In this document: one piece after another, positions 36,731 to 48,004 of the stretch | Layout: each line of letters begins with the position of its first letter | Position numbering within the stretch: position 1 is the stretch's first letter | The notes under the pieces: model-generated | Told to the model about the DNA's origin: nothing | Database searches by the model: none | Seen by the model: the letters and a program-made list of their open reading frames with translations, nothing else | Position numbers and translations under genes: made by a program | NCBI GenBank assembly: GCA_020723105.1 | Contig: DYJL01000022.1 | Span: 1 to 50,757 of the forward strand | From: Nitrospira japonica | GTDB lineage: Bacteria; Nitrospirota; Thermodesulfovibrionia; UBA6902 | Direction of reading: 5' to 3' | DNA: 50,757 bases

Positions 36731-36886
36731 ATGGCACGCCGAAGAAAGAAGCTGAAGAAGAATCCCTGTCCGGACTGTAATTTCTGCCAGTGGTGCAGCG
36801 ATGAAAGATGCACTATCTGCAGACATACCGGTAAAAAATGCAAAAAGAAGAAAAAACCCCACAAGCCGCTGTTTCTCAGTTATTAA
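36731..36886 (+). CDS. 51-residue basic cysteine-rich protein
   Basis: A short frame encodes 51 residues, with seven Cys at 13, 16, 19, 22, 27, 30 and 37 (NPCPDCNFCQWC, then CTIC) framed by Lys/Arg runs (ARRRKKLKK and KKCKKKKK). The CxxC spacing fits zinc or iron-sulphur binding, and the basic ends suggest nucleic-acid contact. Non-random Cys spacing is the main reason to call it real. There is no clear ribosome site. It is divergent from the GT-C gene. I do not recognise a named family. Confidence 0.6.
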   Translation: MARRRKKLKKNPCPDCNFCQWCSDERCTICRHTGKKCKKKKKPHKPLFLSY

Positions 36887-36903
36887 CCCATCATTATATT
36901 ACT

Positions 36904-37008
36904 TATGGAGCAAGTATGGTTTAAAGACATATTGCGCGATACATATTTAGTTTTTAGTGGTTAGTTGTTAGACTAAAAACTATTTTCTTGACCTTGGCTT
37001 GCTCCATA
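36904..37008. mobile_element. MITE-like repeat copy C, interrupted by a heptamer tract
   Basis: The ends are TATGGAGCAAG and CTTGCTCCATA in inverted orientation, and the left ~35 bases (GGAGCAAGTATGGTTTAAAG... to GCGCGATAC) match the left end of the 27400 element. The middle is replaced by a heptanucleotide-periodic tract (36948-36982, TTAGTTGTTAGACTAAAAAC). Confidence 0.65.
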
Positions 37009-37026
37009 TACATATTTATGAATAAG

Positions 37027-37386
37027 CTACGGCATGCTTACAGTAAGTTCATAACTCCCAACTGATACCTTATCAGCCAGTCCTTTTTTCCAGAGGAGGT
37101 CTATAACCTTTGGCTTTGATACCTTTGGAATCATCAGAATCAACTTGACGCCGAGACCCGAAAGGGTCTTCCATTCATCCGCTTTTTCAGGAGTGATGCT
37201 TCCCTCTGTTTCAACTTCCATGATTGCAAGTACAAGTCCGTGACTTCCAAGAATCAGGTCCGGGTAATGCCCCTTGTAGGCGTTCTTAGCCTCTTCAATA
37301 TTTGCCTTGACGTCATTATAATCCCTTGAAAGCCTGTCTTTCAGGTAAGATACCATCCAGTCATGAATTAATTTTTCGTTTCTCAT
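37027..37386 (-). CDS. conserved hypothetical protein, possible PD-(D/E)XK-like fold
   Basis: The 119 residues are not assigned to a named family. PDLILGSHGLVLAIMEVETEG resembles the D...ExE core of restriction-endonuclease-like proteins, and the rest is alpha/beta with VKLILMIPK as a core strand. No catalytic Lys is in the usual place, so an inactive or divergent member is possible. It follows the DUF3187 gene by 13 bases on the same strand and has no clear ribosome site. Confidence 0.6.
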   Translation of the reverse strand: MRNEKLIHDWMVSYLKDRLSRDYNDVKANIEEAKNAYKGHYPDLILGSHGLVLAIMEVETEGSITPEKADEWKTLSGLGVKLILMIPKVSKPKVIDLLWKKGLADKVSVGSYELTVSMP

Positions 37387-37399
37387 AAGTTAATTGTAA

Positions 37400-38365
37400 T
37401 TACAAATTTATTTTGTACGTCAGGTTCAGTATAAAATCAGGAGCGCCTGAGGTATTCACATCTTCTGTCAGTGAAAGCTCAAAACTTCTTCCTTCCTTCT
37501 GGTAACGGCCCCCGATTGCAAGAAGCCAGGCCTCTCTGTCAACTGCCAATAAATCAGTCTCCGGATAAACGGGAGACTGTCCCTGAAGCTGTACAAGCAG
37601 GCTTAATCCCTTGCCTATATCAGCCTCAACCGCACCACCGCCGTGTATGAAATTTTTTAAATTCAGTTTTTCATGTCCCTGTAAGTCTCCGGGGAAAACT
37701 GCGCCAACATTCCAATATGTCACAATGCAGTCTGTAATTTTTTTATCAAGTAAAACAGCTACCCCTGCATCCAGGCTTCCGTTGCCATAACCTCTTTTGG
37801 CATTTCCCACAGGCAGTTCAATTTCCCCTCTTACACTCAGGCCAAATCCGTCAGTAACAATGAAAGGTTTTTTTATAGCCAGCCTGATATCGCCGAGACC
37901 TGTCCCGCTTTTCCCTTTGACGATCAATGCATCATTTTTTCGGACCTCATAGAGAAATTCATTATGCGGTCTCTGGTTTCTGCCATAATCAGGAAGCCCA
38001 AATGTATCGTGATAGGATTCAAGAAAACCGTCCATGAAACCGCCGCCGATAATAAGCACCGGTATATCCATATCAAATTCAAAAATCTTTTTAATGATTC
38101 TTTTGTATCTGAAATTCAGCGCAGTAATTTCCATATCAAGATTAATGTCCCAGTCCCCCGAACTTTGCACAGTATATGTGCTTGAATGCGAAAGGCTGTA
38201 TGACATGGAACTTTCAATGTCTGCTTTCTCCAGATACGGCTGATTCGCATGCAGGAATATCGGATAAAGATTGTTTACCTGAAGAGGGCCTTCAAAGGCA
38301 GATGTTGTTGACAGGGGATACGCAAGAAGCAGGATGATACATAAAACTGCACCCCAAATTTTCAT
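37400..38365 (-). CDS. DUF3187-family exported protein
   Basis: The 321 residues start with a signal peptide of about 23 residues (ending TSAFEG). The body alternates polar and hydrophobic residues, beta-strand-rich, ending in a C-terminal aromatic-rich strand (FILNLTYKINL), as expected for an outer-membrane barrel. The QVNNLYPIFLHANQPYLE start is typical of DUF3187 proteins, whose function is unknown. Its ATG overlaps the pgk stop by one base (TAATG), so it is coupled to pgk, an odd pairing. Confidence 0.8.
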   Translation of the reverse strand: MKIWGAVLCIILLLAYPLSTTSAFEGPLQVNNLYPIFLHANQPYLEKADIESSMSYSLSHSSTYTVQSSGDWDINLDMEITALNFRYKRIIKKIFEFDMDIPVLIIGGGFMDGFLESYHDTFGLPDYGRNQRPHNEFLYEVRKNDALIVKGKSGTGLGDIRLAIKKPFIVTDGFGLSVRGEIELPVGNAKRGYGNGSLDAGVAVLLDKKITDCIVTYWNVGAVFPGDLQGHEKLNLKNFIHGGGAVEADIGKGLSLLVQLQGQSPVYPETDLLAVDREAWLLAIGGRYQKEGRSFELSLTEDVNTSGAPDFILNLTYKINL

Positions 38366-39684
38366 TATATGCCCTTCCCTAATCTCTCCTTGTTTTCCAT
38401 AAGGGCCTGGATGGATTTCAAACCATAGGGGCTTCCTTTTTCTATAGCAGTCAGAACAGTCCCTCCCCCTGTAAAGAAATAATATTTTGTGCTGTCAAGG
38501 ATGGAGAGATACAACCCCGGGCACAGGTTCTTGAATTCCTGAAGGGTATCGCCGCCGCCGTACATTTTTAATGCGGTCTTGTTTTTGTCTATTGCTTCAT
38601 CCAGCGCCTTTGAACCTTCACAGAAGTGCGGCGTAAAGCCCATTACTGCATTAACAAAGATGGTGCTGGCCCCAAGGATTACTTCATCCACTTTTCCGTC
38701 TATGAAAGATTGCGGGTCAATATCGAGTATATATCCGTACCTGTTGTTCTTTTTGAAGTCATGGATTGATATCGTCCTGTATTCTCCGTCAACCTTCCCG
38801 TCCATCGTATCTGATTCAACAAGATAGGGAAGTTCGAGGATTTTCTTTTTTTCTTTATCTATAGTTACAAGGTCCCTGGCTGCCTTTATATCATCTTCCT
38901 CAATTCCTTCAATAGCAATATCATATTTAGCGCAGAGATAACCATTATATAAAACCCCGCCAAGTATTATATGGTCCGCCTTTTCATAAATTGCATAAAG
39001 GGGCCCTATTTTCGTATCGTATTTTGCTCCTGCAATAACTGCAAGAAAGGGCCTTTCGGGATTGATTACATTATTCAGGTTCGCTATCTCCTGCTGCATA
39101 AGGAAGCCCGCATACGAAGGGATGAACTTTGTAATATCATATGTTGAAACATGGGGCTGCCAGGAACCAAAGGCATCGTTCACATAAACATCTGCAATAT
39201 CAGAGAGCTGCACCGCAAAGTTGTCCCTGAAAAATCCTTCACCCTCCTCGCCGCGAAACCATCTTGTGTTTGGGAGATAGATGCCGCCTATTTTCCTGTT
39301 TTTCAAATCTTCCAGTGCATCAAATACACCGTCGCACAGACCTGCCATGCCAAGGTCCGGGTCTGCTTCACATTCAGGGGTATAGAAAGTGGTGTGAAGT
39401 TTACGCTGCAGATATTCAACAATCGGATCTACTGAATCGTTGGGATGGCAAGTGATTTTTCCGGTCTTTTTATCTTTAGGTCTTCCGACATGGGTCATAA
39501 GGATGGGACGTCCGCCCCTGTCTGCAATATAGTAAAGTGTACCGAGAGTCTTATCTATCCTGAAAGGGTCTTTTATTACACCCTTCTTTACTACATTATG
39601 GTCAAACCTGACAAGAACAACCTTGCCATTTAAGTCAGCTTCCTGAATAAGCGGGAGTCTTTTATCTAAGAAATTTGTTGACAT
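38365..39684 (-). CDS. pgk: phosphoglycerate kinase, divergent
   Basis: PGK transfers phosphate between 1,3-bisphosphoglycerate and ADP in glycolysis and gluconeogenesis. Recognisable parts are VRFDHNV, THVGRP, NTRWFRGEEG, NDAFG, AGAKYDTKIG, GGGDT and TGGG. About 439 residues is longer than the usual 390-400. Several normally invariant positions differ: the TAHRAH segment after NDAFG reads SWQPHVS and lacks the Arg, and NGPMG reads NAVMG. The start at 39684 (MSTNFLDKRL) is preferred over a TTG at 39699. It is probably a true PGK of an unusual subgroup. Confidence 0.85.
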   Translation of the reverse strand: MSTNFLDKRLPLIQEADLNGKVVLVRFDHNVVKKGVIKDPFRIDKTLGTLYYIADRGGRPILMTHVGRPKDKKTGKITCHPNDSVDPIVEYLQRKLHTTFYTPECEADPDLGMAGLCDGVFDALEDLKNRKIGGIYLPNTRWFRGEEGEGFFRDNFAVQLSDIADVYVNDAFGSWQPHVSTYDITKFIPSYAGFLMQQEIANLNNVINPERPFLAVIAGAKYDTKIGPLYAIYEKADHIILGGVLYNGYLCAKYDIAIEGIEEDDIKAARDLVTIDKEKKKILELPYLVESDTMDGKVDGEYRTISIHDFKKNNRYGYILDIDPQSFIDGKVDEVILGASTIFVNAVMGFTPHFCEGSKALDEAIDKNKTALKMYGGGDTLQEFKNLCPGLYLSILDSTKYYFFTGGGTVLTAIEKGSPYGLKSIQALMENKERLGKGI

Positions 39685-39753
39685 GTACCATTGTAGCAAA
39701 AGAGTTAAAATTTGAAAAGAAATTTTTCATCTTGTTGAATATTTTAATTCCGG

Positions 39754-39759
39754 TATAAT
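39754..39759 (+). promoter_or_regulatory. -10 box of the APS-kinase-like gene
   Basis: Consensus TATAAT, six bases before the ATG; TTGTTG sits 16 bases upstream as a possible -35. No ribosome site fits, so a leaderless start is implied. Confidence 0.5.
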
Positions 39760-39765
39760 TAAACC

Positions 39766-40338
39766 ATGCCCTGTGTCATATGGATAACAGGCCTGCCCGG
39801 AAGCGGTAAAAGCACCGTGGCCCTTGCTGTAAAGAATTTGATGCCTCATGCAGAAATCCTCAGGATGGATGAATTACGCAAGTTTGTCACGCCCGAACCT
39901 ACTTATTCAGACAACGAAAGAGAATGTGTTTACAGGGCGCTTGTTTATACCGCAAAGACGCTCTATGAACTCGGACATACCATTATCATTGATGCGACGG
40001 GGAACAAAAAATCCTGGAGAGAACTTGCGCGGAATTTAATTCCTGATTTCTGCGAGATTTATCTTAAATGCCCTCTTGAATTATGTATAGAACGTGAAAA
40101 AATGAGAAGCAATACGCACGGAGCGCCAAGAAACATTTACAAAAAAGCAAAAGCAGGCGCACCAGTGCCGGGGATGCAAGCCCCCTATGAAGAGCCGGAT
40201 AAACCGGATTTATTAATTGACACTGAAAAGGAATCGCCAGAGGAGGCTGCTGCAAAAATCCTGCTATTAATAATGAATAATGAAAAGGACCATCAGAATT
40301 TTTCGATTGACAAGAAACAGGGCTTTGGTAAACTATAA
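39766..40338 (+). CDS. adenylylsulfate kinase-like protein
   Basis: The 190 residues have the P-loop ITGLPGSGKST, a second acidic segment (RMDELRKFVTPEPTYSDNERE), IIDATG and a CPLELCIERE lid region, as in APS kinases (CysC). APS kinase makes PAPS for sulfation. The usual DGDNxR motif after the first strand is replaced by RMDELR, so substrate specificity may differ. There is no sulfate-assimilation gene nearby. It is divergent from pgk. Confidence 0.75.
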   Translation: MPCVIWITGLPGSGKSTVALAVKNLMPHAEILRMDELRKFVTPEPTYSDNERECVYRALVYTAKTLYELGHTIIIDATGNKKSWRELARNLIPDFCEIYLKCPLELCIEREKMRSNTHGAPRNIYKKAKAGAPVPGMQAPYEEPDKPDLLIDTEKESPEEAAAKILLLIMNNEKDHQNFSIDKKQGFGKL

Positions 40339-40383
40339 GAGCTATCGAAATTAGTGTGCTGTCCGTAACAGTTCTTTACACTC

Positions 40384-40473
40384 TCATTGCAAGGGACGAA
40401 GTCCCGAAGTAATCTTACTACGAGATTCCTCGCTTCGCTCGGAATGACAAAGCTGTAAAGATATTTAGCTGAC
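40384..40473. repeat. dispersed repeat copy 2, inverted relative to 9711
   Basis: The reverse complement of 9711-9800 with only a few mismatches; both contain GGAATCTCGTAGT and GGGACTTCGTCCC. It lies between the APS-kinase-like gene and the PhnD-like gene. Confidence 0.85.
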
Positions 40474-40514
40474 AGGACATTAGAATCTTATTCCTTGCAA
40501 GAAGGAGGAGCCCC

Positions 40515-41378
40515 TTGTCGAACAAAAGAATAATAATTTATTCGCTTGCGTTCTTAATTGTTTTAATCTTCGGCATTAGCAGAATTACATATACACAGGA
40601 TCATCTAAGACTGGGCCTTCATCCATACCTGCCTGCCACTGAATTGATTAACCGTTTTACTCCCCTTGCAGAGTATCTGAGCAAGGCTTTGGGACAACCT
40701 GTAGACATTCATATTGCAAAGGACTATAAGGATCATATTGACGGGGTAGGGACTGACAAGGTAGATATTGCCTTCCTGGGACCAGCAAGTTATGTAAGGG
40801 TAGTATCTCTGTATGGTAAAAAACCTATCCTGGCCCGTTTAGAGATTAAAGGTAAATCCACCTTTCAGGGAATATTTATTGTCAAAAAAGAAAGCACCCT
40901 GCGCACACTTAAGGACTTAAAGGGAAAACGCTTTGCCTTTGGGGACCCTGAGTCAACAATGGGCCATCATGTGCCGCGTTATACATTATTAAAAGCCGGG
41001 GTAAGAGTTGAAGATTTTTCAGGTCATGTCTTTCTGAACAATCACAACAACATTGCCATGGGAGTGCTTGTGGGAGATTATGATGCAGGAGCTGTGAAAG
41101 AAGATGTCTTTTATGAATACGAGAAACGGGGACTTAAAGAACTTGCAAGAACGCAGGAAATCCCGGAACATTTGTTTGTTGCAAGTAATAAGCTCCCGGC
41201 TAAAAAGGTACGGGCTCTGAAAAAAGCCTTATATCATCTTAAAGATACTATTAGAGGCAAGGTTATTTTATCAATTCTAAGAGATTCTACAACCGGCATT
41301 TCACCTGCCGCTGATAGAGATTATGACAACCTCCGCATTATCCTGCAGCAGCTTGAAAAAGAGGGCGTTACGCCGTGA
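40515..41378 (+). CDS. PhnD-family periplasmic binding protein, sensor-associated
   Basis: The 287 residues have an N-terminal hydrophobic segment (signal peptide or anchor, no lipobox). A full two-lobe PhnD body follows: LRLGLHPYLP, GTDKVDIAFLGPASY, DLKGKRFAFGDPESTMGHH and GDYDAGAVKEDVF. The start codon is TTG at 40515, fixed by GGAGGAG five bases before it. The stop overlaps the GTG of the following hybrid kinase (GTGA), so the pair likely act as a receptor-kinase unit, the binding protein presenting a phosphonate- or phosphate-like ligand to the kinase. No permease or ATPase gene is near. Confidence 0.9.
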   Translation: MSNKRIIIYSLAFLIVLIFGISRITYTQDHLRLGLHPYLPATELINRFTPLAEYLSKALGQPVDIHIAKDYKDHIDGVGTDKVDIAFLGPASYVRVVSLYGKKPILARLEIKGKSTFQGIFIVKKESTLRTLKDLKGKRFAFGDPESTMGHHVPRYTLLKAGVRVEDFSGHVFLNNHNNIAMGVLVGDYDAGAVKEDVFYEYEKRGLKELARTQEIPEHLFVASNKLPAKKVRALKKALYHLKDTIRGKVILSILRDSTTGISPAADRDYDNLRIILQQLEKEGVTP

Positions 41379-43555
41379 CTTCAAATCACTTCAGATATAA
41401 GCGAGCCCTGATTTCCTTCATGACAATCTTGCTGTTCTTTCTGATTGTTGCTGATGTGCTGATTGTCTCAAATCAACGCAGACTGATAACAAACGAAATG
41501 CAAAAGCACTGGCAGTCCGAACTGGATTTGACAGGGATATTTATTACCGAAGCACTTCTTAAGCATGAATATGCAAACGTTGAAAATTTTCTTATACAGT
41601 GGGCTGAAAAAAGCCCTGATATCATGGAAATCAATGGCACAACTCCCAACAGGTTTGCGGTTGTTCAGTACAAGAGCATAAAACAGTCGTTACACACCCT
41701 GCGCCAGAAAAGGCAGATTCACTACGGCGGCAAAAACCTGCTTACATTAAATGTAATGCGGGATTTTACCCCGCAGGAGGAAATACTGAACAGGCTCAAG
41801 ATGCAGTTAATCGGCGCATCAATTGTATTAATAATATGCCTGGGAGCGGCTTTATGGTTTAGCATACAGAAAATGGCTGTGAACCCGTTGAAAATGGAGA
41901 TTGCTACACGCAACGAGGCGGAAGAACTGCTCAAAAAAACAAAGGATGAATTAGAGATAAAAGTACGGGAACGCACAAAAGAACTCTATGACGCCAACAA
42001 AATCCTGATTCATGAGATAGATGAACGCAAACGCAGTGAAACAGCATTGATTAAGTCAGAGGACAAATTTTCAAAGGCGTTCCGCTCCAGCCCTACTCTT
42101 ATGATAATAAGCACTCTGGAGGGAGGGCGTTTTTTAGATGTAAATAATGCCTTCCTGAATGCCTTCGGATATATAAGAGAAGAAGTGGTAGGGCACACTT
42201 CATTTGAGCTTGGCATATGGGAGCGGTATACGGACCGGGATAAAGTCGTTCAGCAGCTTCACAAACAGGGGACTGTTCAGAATTTTGAGACCGCCTTGTG
42301 TAAAAAAAATGGAGAGGTCATTACAGTGCTGCTTTCTGCAGAAATAATAGAGCTTGAAAATGAACGCTGCATCATGGCCGTAGCGCTTGATATTACTGAC
42401 AGGAATAAACTCGAAGCCCAGCTCCTTCAGGCGCAGAAGATGGAAGCCGTAGGACAACTGGCCGGAGGCGTAGCACATGACTTTAACAACATTCTCAGCG
42501 CCATCATGAACTATTCCTATCTGCTTAAAAAGGACCTTGGTGAAGACAACTTTCAGAGCAATATCGTTGACAAAATAATACTCCTGTCAAATAACGCTGC
42601 AAAGATAACGCGTGAGCTTTTGACCTTCAGCAGGAAACAGCATATTGAATCCGCTCCGCTCAGCCTGAATGAGGTGGTTGAGAGCATGAATATCTTCCTG
42701 AATAATTTTGCCGGTGAAACTATAGAAATCAAAACAATGCTCGCAAGCGAACCCCTTACGATAATGGCGGACCGCGGTCAGATGGAGCAGCTTGTAATGA
42801 ATCTGGCAGCCAATGCACGCGATGCAATGCCTGATGGAGGGATATTAACAATAGAGACTGAGCTTGTTGAGATAACTGACAACTTTGTAATGCTTCATGG
42901 CTTTGGCAAACACGGGATATATGCCCTCCTGTCTGTAACAGATACCGGAACAGGTCTGGATGAAACAACCGGGCCCAAGATATTTGAGCCTTTCTTTACA
43001 ACTAAAGAGGTGGGAAAAGGCACCGGACTCGGACTTGCTATTGTATACGGGATAGTAAAACAGCACAACGGGTATATTGATGTTTACAGCCAGCCGGGCG
43101 AGGGTACAACTTTCAGGGTATATTTGCCTGTAACTCACTTGGAGGTTGAAGAAAAAAAGGAGGATTCGCCCCTGCTACACTTAAAAGGCAAAGGCGAGAC
43201 CATCCTCCTGGCTGAAGATGAACCAGCAGTAAGAGAACCCATAAAGAAAATACTTGAAGAGTTTAACTATAACGTGATTGAGGCCGTAGATGGAGAGGAT
43301 GCTGTCAAAAAATTCCTGATGCACAAGAACCTGATTACCCTTTTAATCTTTGATGTGGTAATGCCTCAGATGAGCGGCCCTAATGCTATAGAAAAAATAA
43401 GACGGGTAAAGCCGGATATAAAAGCCATACTTACAAGCGGGTATGCAGGCGATAAAATAAATATACAGGGGATAGAAGAAGAGGGGACGATGTTCATTCC
43501 AAAACCAGTGTCACCTGAGAATCTTTTATCGAAGATACGGGAAATTCTGACGTAA
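41375..43555 (+). CDS. hybrid sensor histidine kinase (PAS, HisKA, HATPase, receiver)
   Basis: The 726 residues start with GTG. Membrane helices are at about 12-32 and 145-165, with a periplasmic domain between. A coiled coil (to about 230), a PAS domain (about 235-340), the H-box GGVAHDFNNILS, the ATPase (DTGTGLD, GTGLGLAIV) and a C-terminal receiver (Asp in LIFDVVMPQ, Lys in FIPKPVSP) follow. There is no DNA-binding output, so phosphate must go to another protein. The PhnD-like protein upstream is the likely sensor partner. Confidence 0.95.
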   Translation: MTSNHFRYKRALISFMTILLFFLIVADVLIVSNQRRLITNEMQKHWQSELDLTGIFITEALLKHEYANVENFLIQWAEKSPDIMEINGTTPNRFAVVQYKSIKQSLHTLRQKRQIHYGGKNLLTLNVMRDFTPQEEILNRLKMQLIGASIVLIICLGAALWFSIQKMAVNPLKMEIATRNEAEELLKKTKDELEIKVRERTKELYDANKILIHEIDERKRSETALIKSEDKFSKAFRSSPTLMIISTLEGGRFLDVNNAFLNAFGYIREEVVGHTSFELGIWERYTDRDKVVQQLHKQGTVQNFETALCKKNGEVITVLLSAEIIELENERCIMAVALDITDRNKLEAQLLQAQKMEAVGQLAGGVAHDFNNILSAIMNYSYLLKKDLGEDNFQSNIVDKIILLSNNAAKITRELLTFSRKQHIESAPLSLNEVVESMNIFLNNFAGETIEIKTMLASEPLTIMADRGQMEQLVMNLAANARDAMPDGGILTIETELVEITDNFVMLHGFGKHGIYALLSVTDTGTGLDETTGPKIFEPFFTTKEVGKGTGLGLAIVYGIVKQHNGYIDVYSQPGEGTTFRVYLPVTHLEVEEKKEDSPLLHLKGKGETILLAEDEPAVREPIKKILEEFNYNVIEAVDGEDAVKKFLMHKNLITLLIFDVVMPQMSGPNAIEKIRRVKPDIKAILTSGYAGDKINIQGIEEEGTMFIPKPVSPENLLSKIREILT

Positions 43556-43593
43556 GTGAATGATAACGTCAGGGAAATGCTGTAAACTATGCC

Positions 43594-46910
<3,317 letters not shown>

Positions 46911-47040
46911 ATAGGGTGTAGGGGGATAAGAATAAACTGATTAAGCGGCTTAGACTGGTTATTTTTAGAAAGAGGAGTTGGTGATATCACCAGGTTTATT
47001 GGGTAATTTCACCGTTTCCGGCTTGATACTTTATATATCA

Positions 47041-47184
47041 CTAATCCTTTGCAGTGCAGGTGGAACAGGACTTGCCGGAGCAGTAAGCTGTATATTCTTC
47101 CATATATTCAACAACATCCGAAGGCATCTCTATTCCGAGCTTCTTTAATTCATCTATGATTTCACAACTGCTTAACGCTAACAT
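47041..47184 (-). CDS. 47-residue Cys-rich protein under sigma-54 control
   Basis: From the ATG at 47184 (or the adjacent one at 47187) the product has 47 residues. A hydrophobic-acidic helix (IIDELKKLGIEMPSDVVEYM) leads to a cysteine tail (YCSGKSCSTCTAKD; Cys 7, 35, 40, 43). AGGAGG at 47190-47195 fixes the start. The sigma-54 promoter at 47210-47225 lies inside a longer open frame reaching to 47301, which excludes that longer reading. I do not recognise the family. The tail looks able to bind metal or form disulphides. Confidence 0.75.
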   Translation of the reverse strand: MLALSSCEIIDELKKLGIEMPSDVVEYMEEYTAYCSGKSCSTCTAKD

Positions 47185-47209
47185 CATTACCTCCTGTATG
47201 ATAGAAGAC

Positions 47210-47225
47210 GCAAATGTTATGCCAA
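47210..47225 (-). promoter_or_regulatory. sigma-54 (-24/-12) promoter of the 47-residue protein
   Basis: On the minus strand TTGGCATAACATTTGC matches TGGCA-N6-TTGC with exact spacing. The predicted start of transcription is near 47198, so the ribosome site (47190-47195) lies within an 11-base leader. Confidence 0.75.
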
Positions 47226-47437
47226 ATAACAACTCGTTGGTTTTACGTGCAATCCTGGTTATTGTTACTGATTTAATTGACAAAATCTGACAGTATGACA
47301 ATAAATTAGCAATTATAGAGCGCTTCTTTATAAAATTTGTGTATCAATCATGACACATAGTTAAGATCTTTTAACCCATCTTCCGCAGTTCAAGAGTTGA
47401 AAGTAAATTAATTCAATAGATTACGCTTCAGATCAGG

Positions 47438-47915
47438 CGATTTTCTTCACTACATTTTCGATAATCTTCGCTCTATTGGGCATAAGAATTTTCATCCTAT
47501 GCAGCAGCACCTTCAGTTCTTTTGAAGGTGTAGAGACCACTCTCATTCTGATGGTATTGTCTTTTGCAGGAAGCAATACATCAAGGGATTTTACTTCCCG
47601 CATCTCCTCAATGAATTTTCTTGGGGCAGTACCGAGGCCTCATGCCGAGATCGTTCTTTTCTGTCCTGAAGGCATCTTCCACTTCGGTCAAATGTTTTTT
47701 CCTGTTGTTGTCTCCGTAACTGTCACGTCAAACAAAGAAGCAGCGCGGCTGTTTCTCTCAAGTAACCGCCCGATCCTTCTTTCCGCCTTCTGCCGGTCTC
47801 TGAGTTTTCCCTGTTCATCAGTGTTAAAACAGCTATCGCCCATCAAACTAACATTAGCCAGAAGACTGGCATCCACAGCCGCGCCAACCTTATCAAATTC
47901 GCCATATCTAAAGGG
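47438..47915 (-). pseudogene. decayed IS4-superfamily (IS1634-like) transposase remnant
   Basis: Pieces of one transposase are spread over frames on the minus strand. First KAERRIGRLLERNSRAASLF (ending at a stop near 47687), then in another frame LTEVEDAFRTEKNDLGMRPRY with the catalytic Glu region, then VKSLDVLLPAKDN through HRMKILMPNRAKIIENVVKK to a stop at 47438. Frameshifts and an internal deletion show it is dead. The 5' part is missing. The plus-strand open frame over the same bases is a shadow. The gap 47302-47437 holds no gene. Confidence 0.7.
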
Positions 47916-47925
47916 ATAATAACAC

Positions 47926-47955
47926 TTGACTTTTGCCGGAATATTTTTGTATATA
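47926..47955 (+). promoter_or_regulatory. sigma-70-type promoter of htpG
   Basis: TTGACT (47926-47931), an 18-base spacer and TATATA (47950-47955), about 50 bases upstream of the htpG start. No heat-shock operator was recognised. Confidence 0.55.
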
Positions 47956-48004
47956 AAACACCTGTGGTCTGATAAATACTATACATTGTGAGGTGTGCAA
48001 GGAA

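Noticed and set aside
46980-46991. GGTGATATCACC palindrome as an operator for the neighbouring genes
   Set aside because: Perfect 12-base dyad, but a single copy, no promoter next to it and no regulator gene nearby to support a call.
47185-47301. N-terminal extension of the 47-residue Cys-rich protein to an ATG at 47301
   Set aside because: The extension would run through the sigma-54 promoter; the AGGAGG site serves the ATG at 47184/47187.
47476-47919. 147-residue plus-strand open frame upstream of htpG
   Set aside because: The opposite strand carries recognisable transposase fragments in several frames, so this frame is a shadow of a pseudogene.
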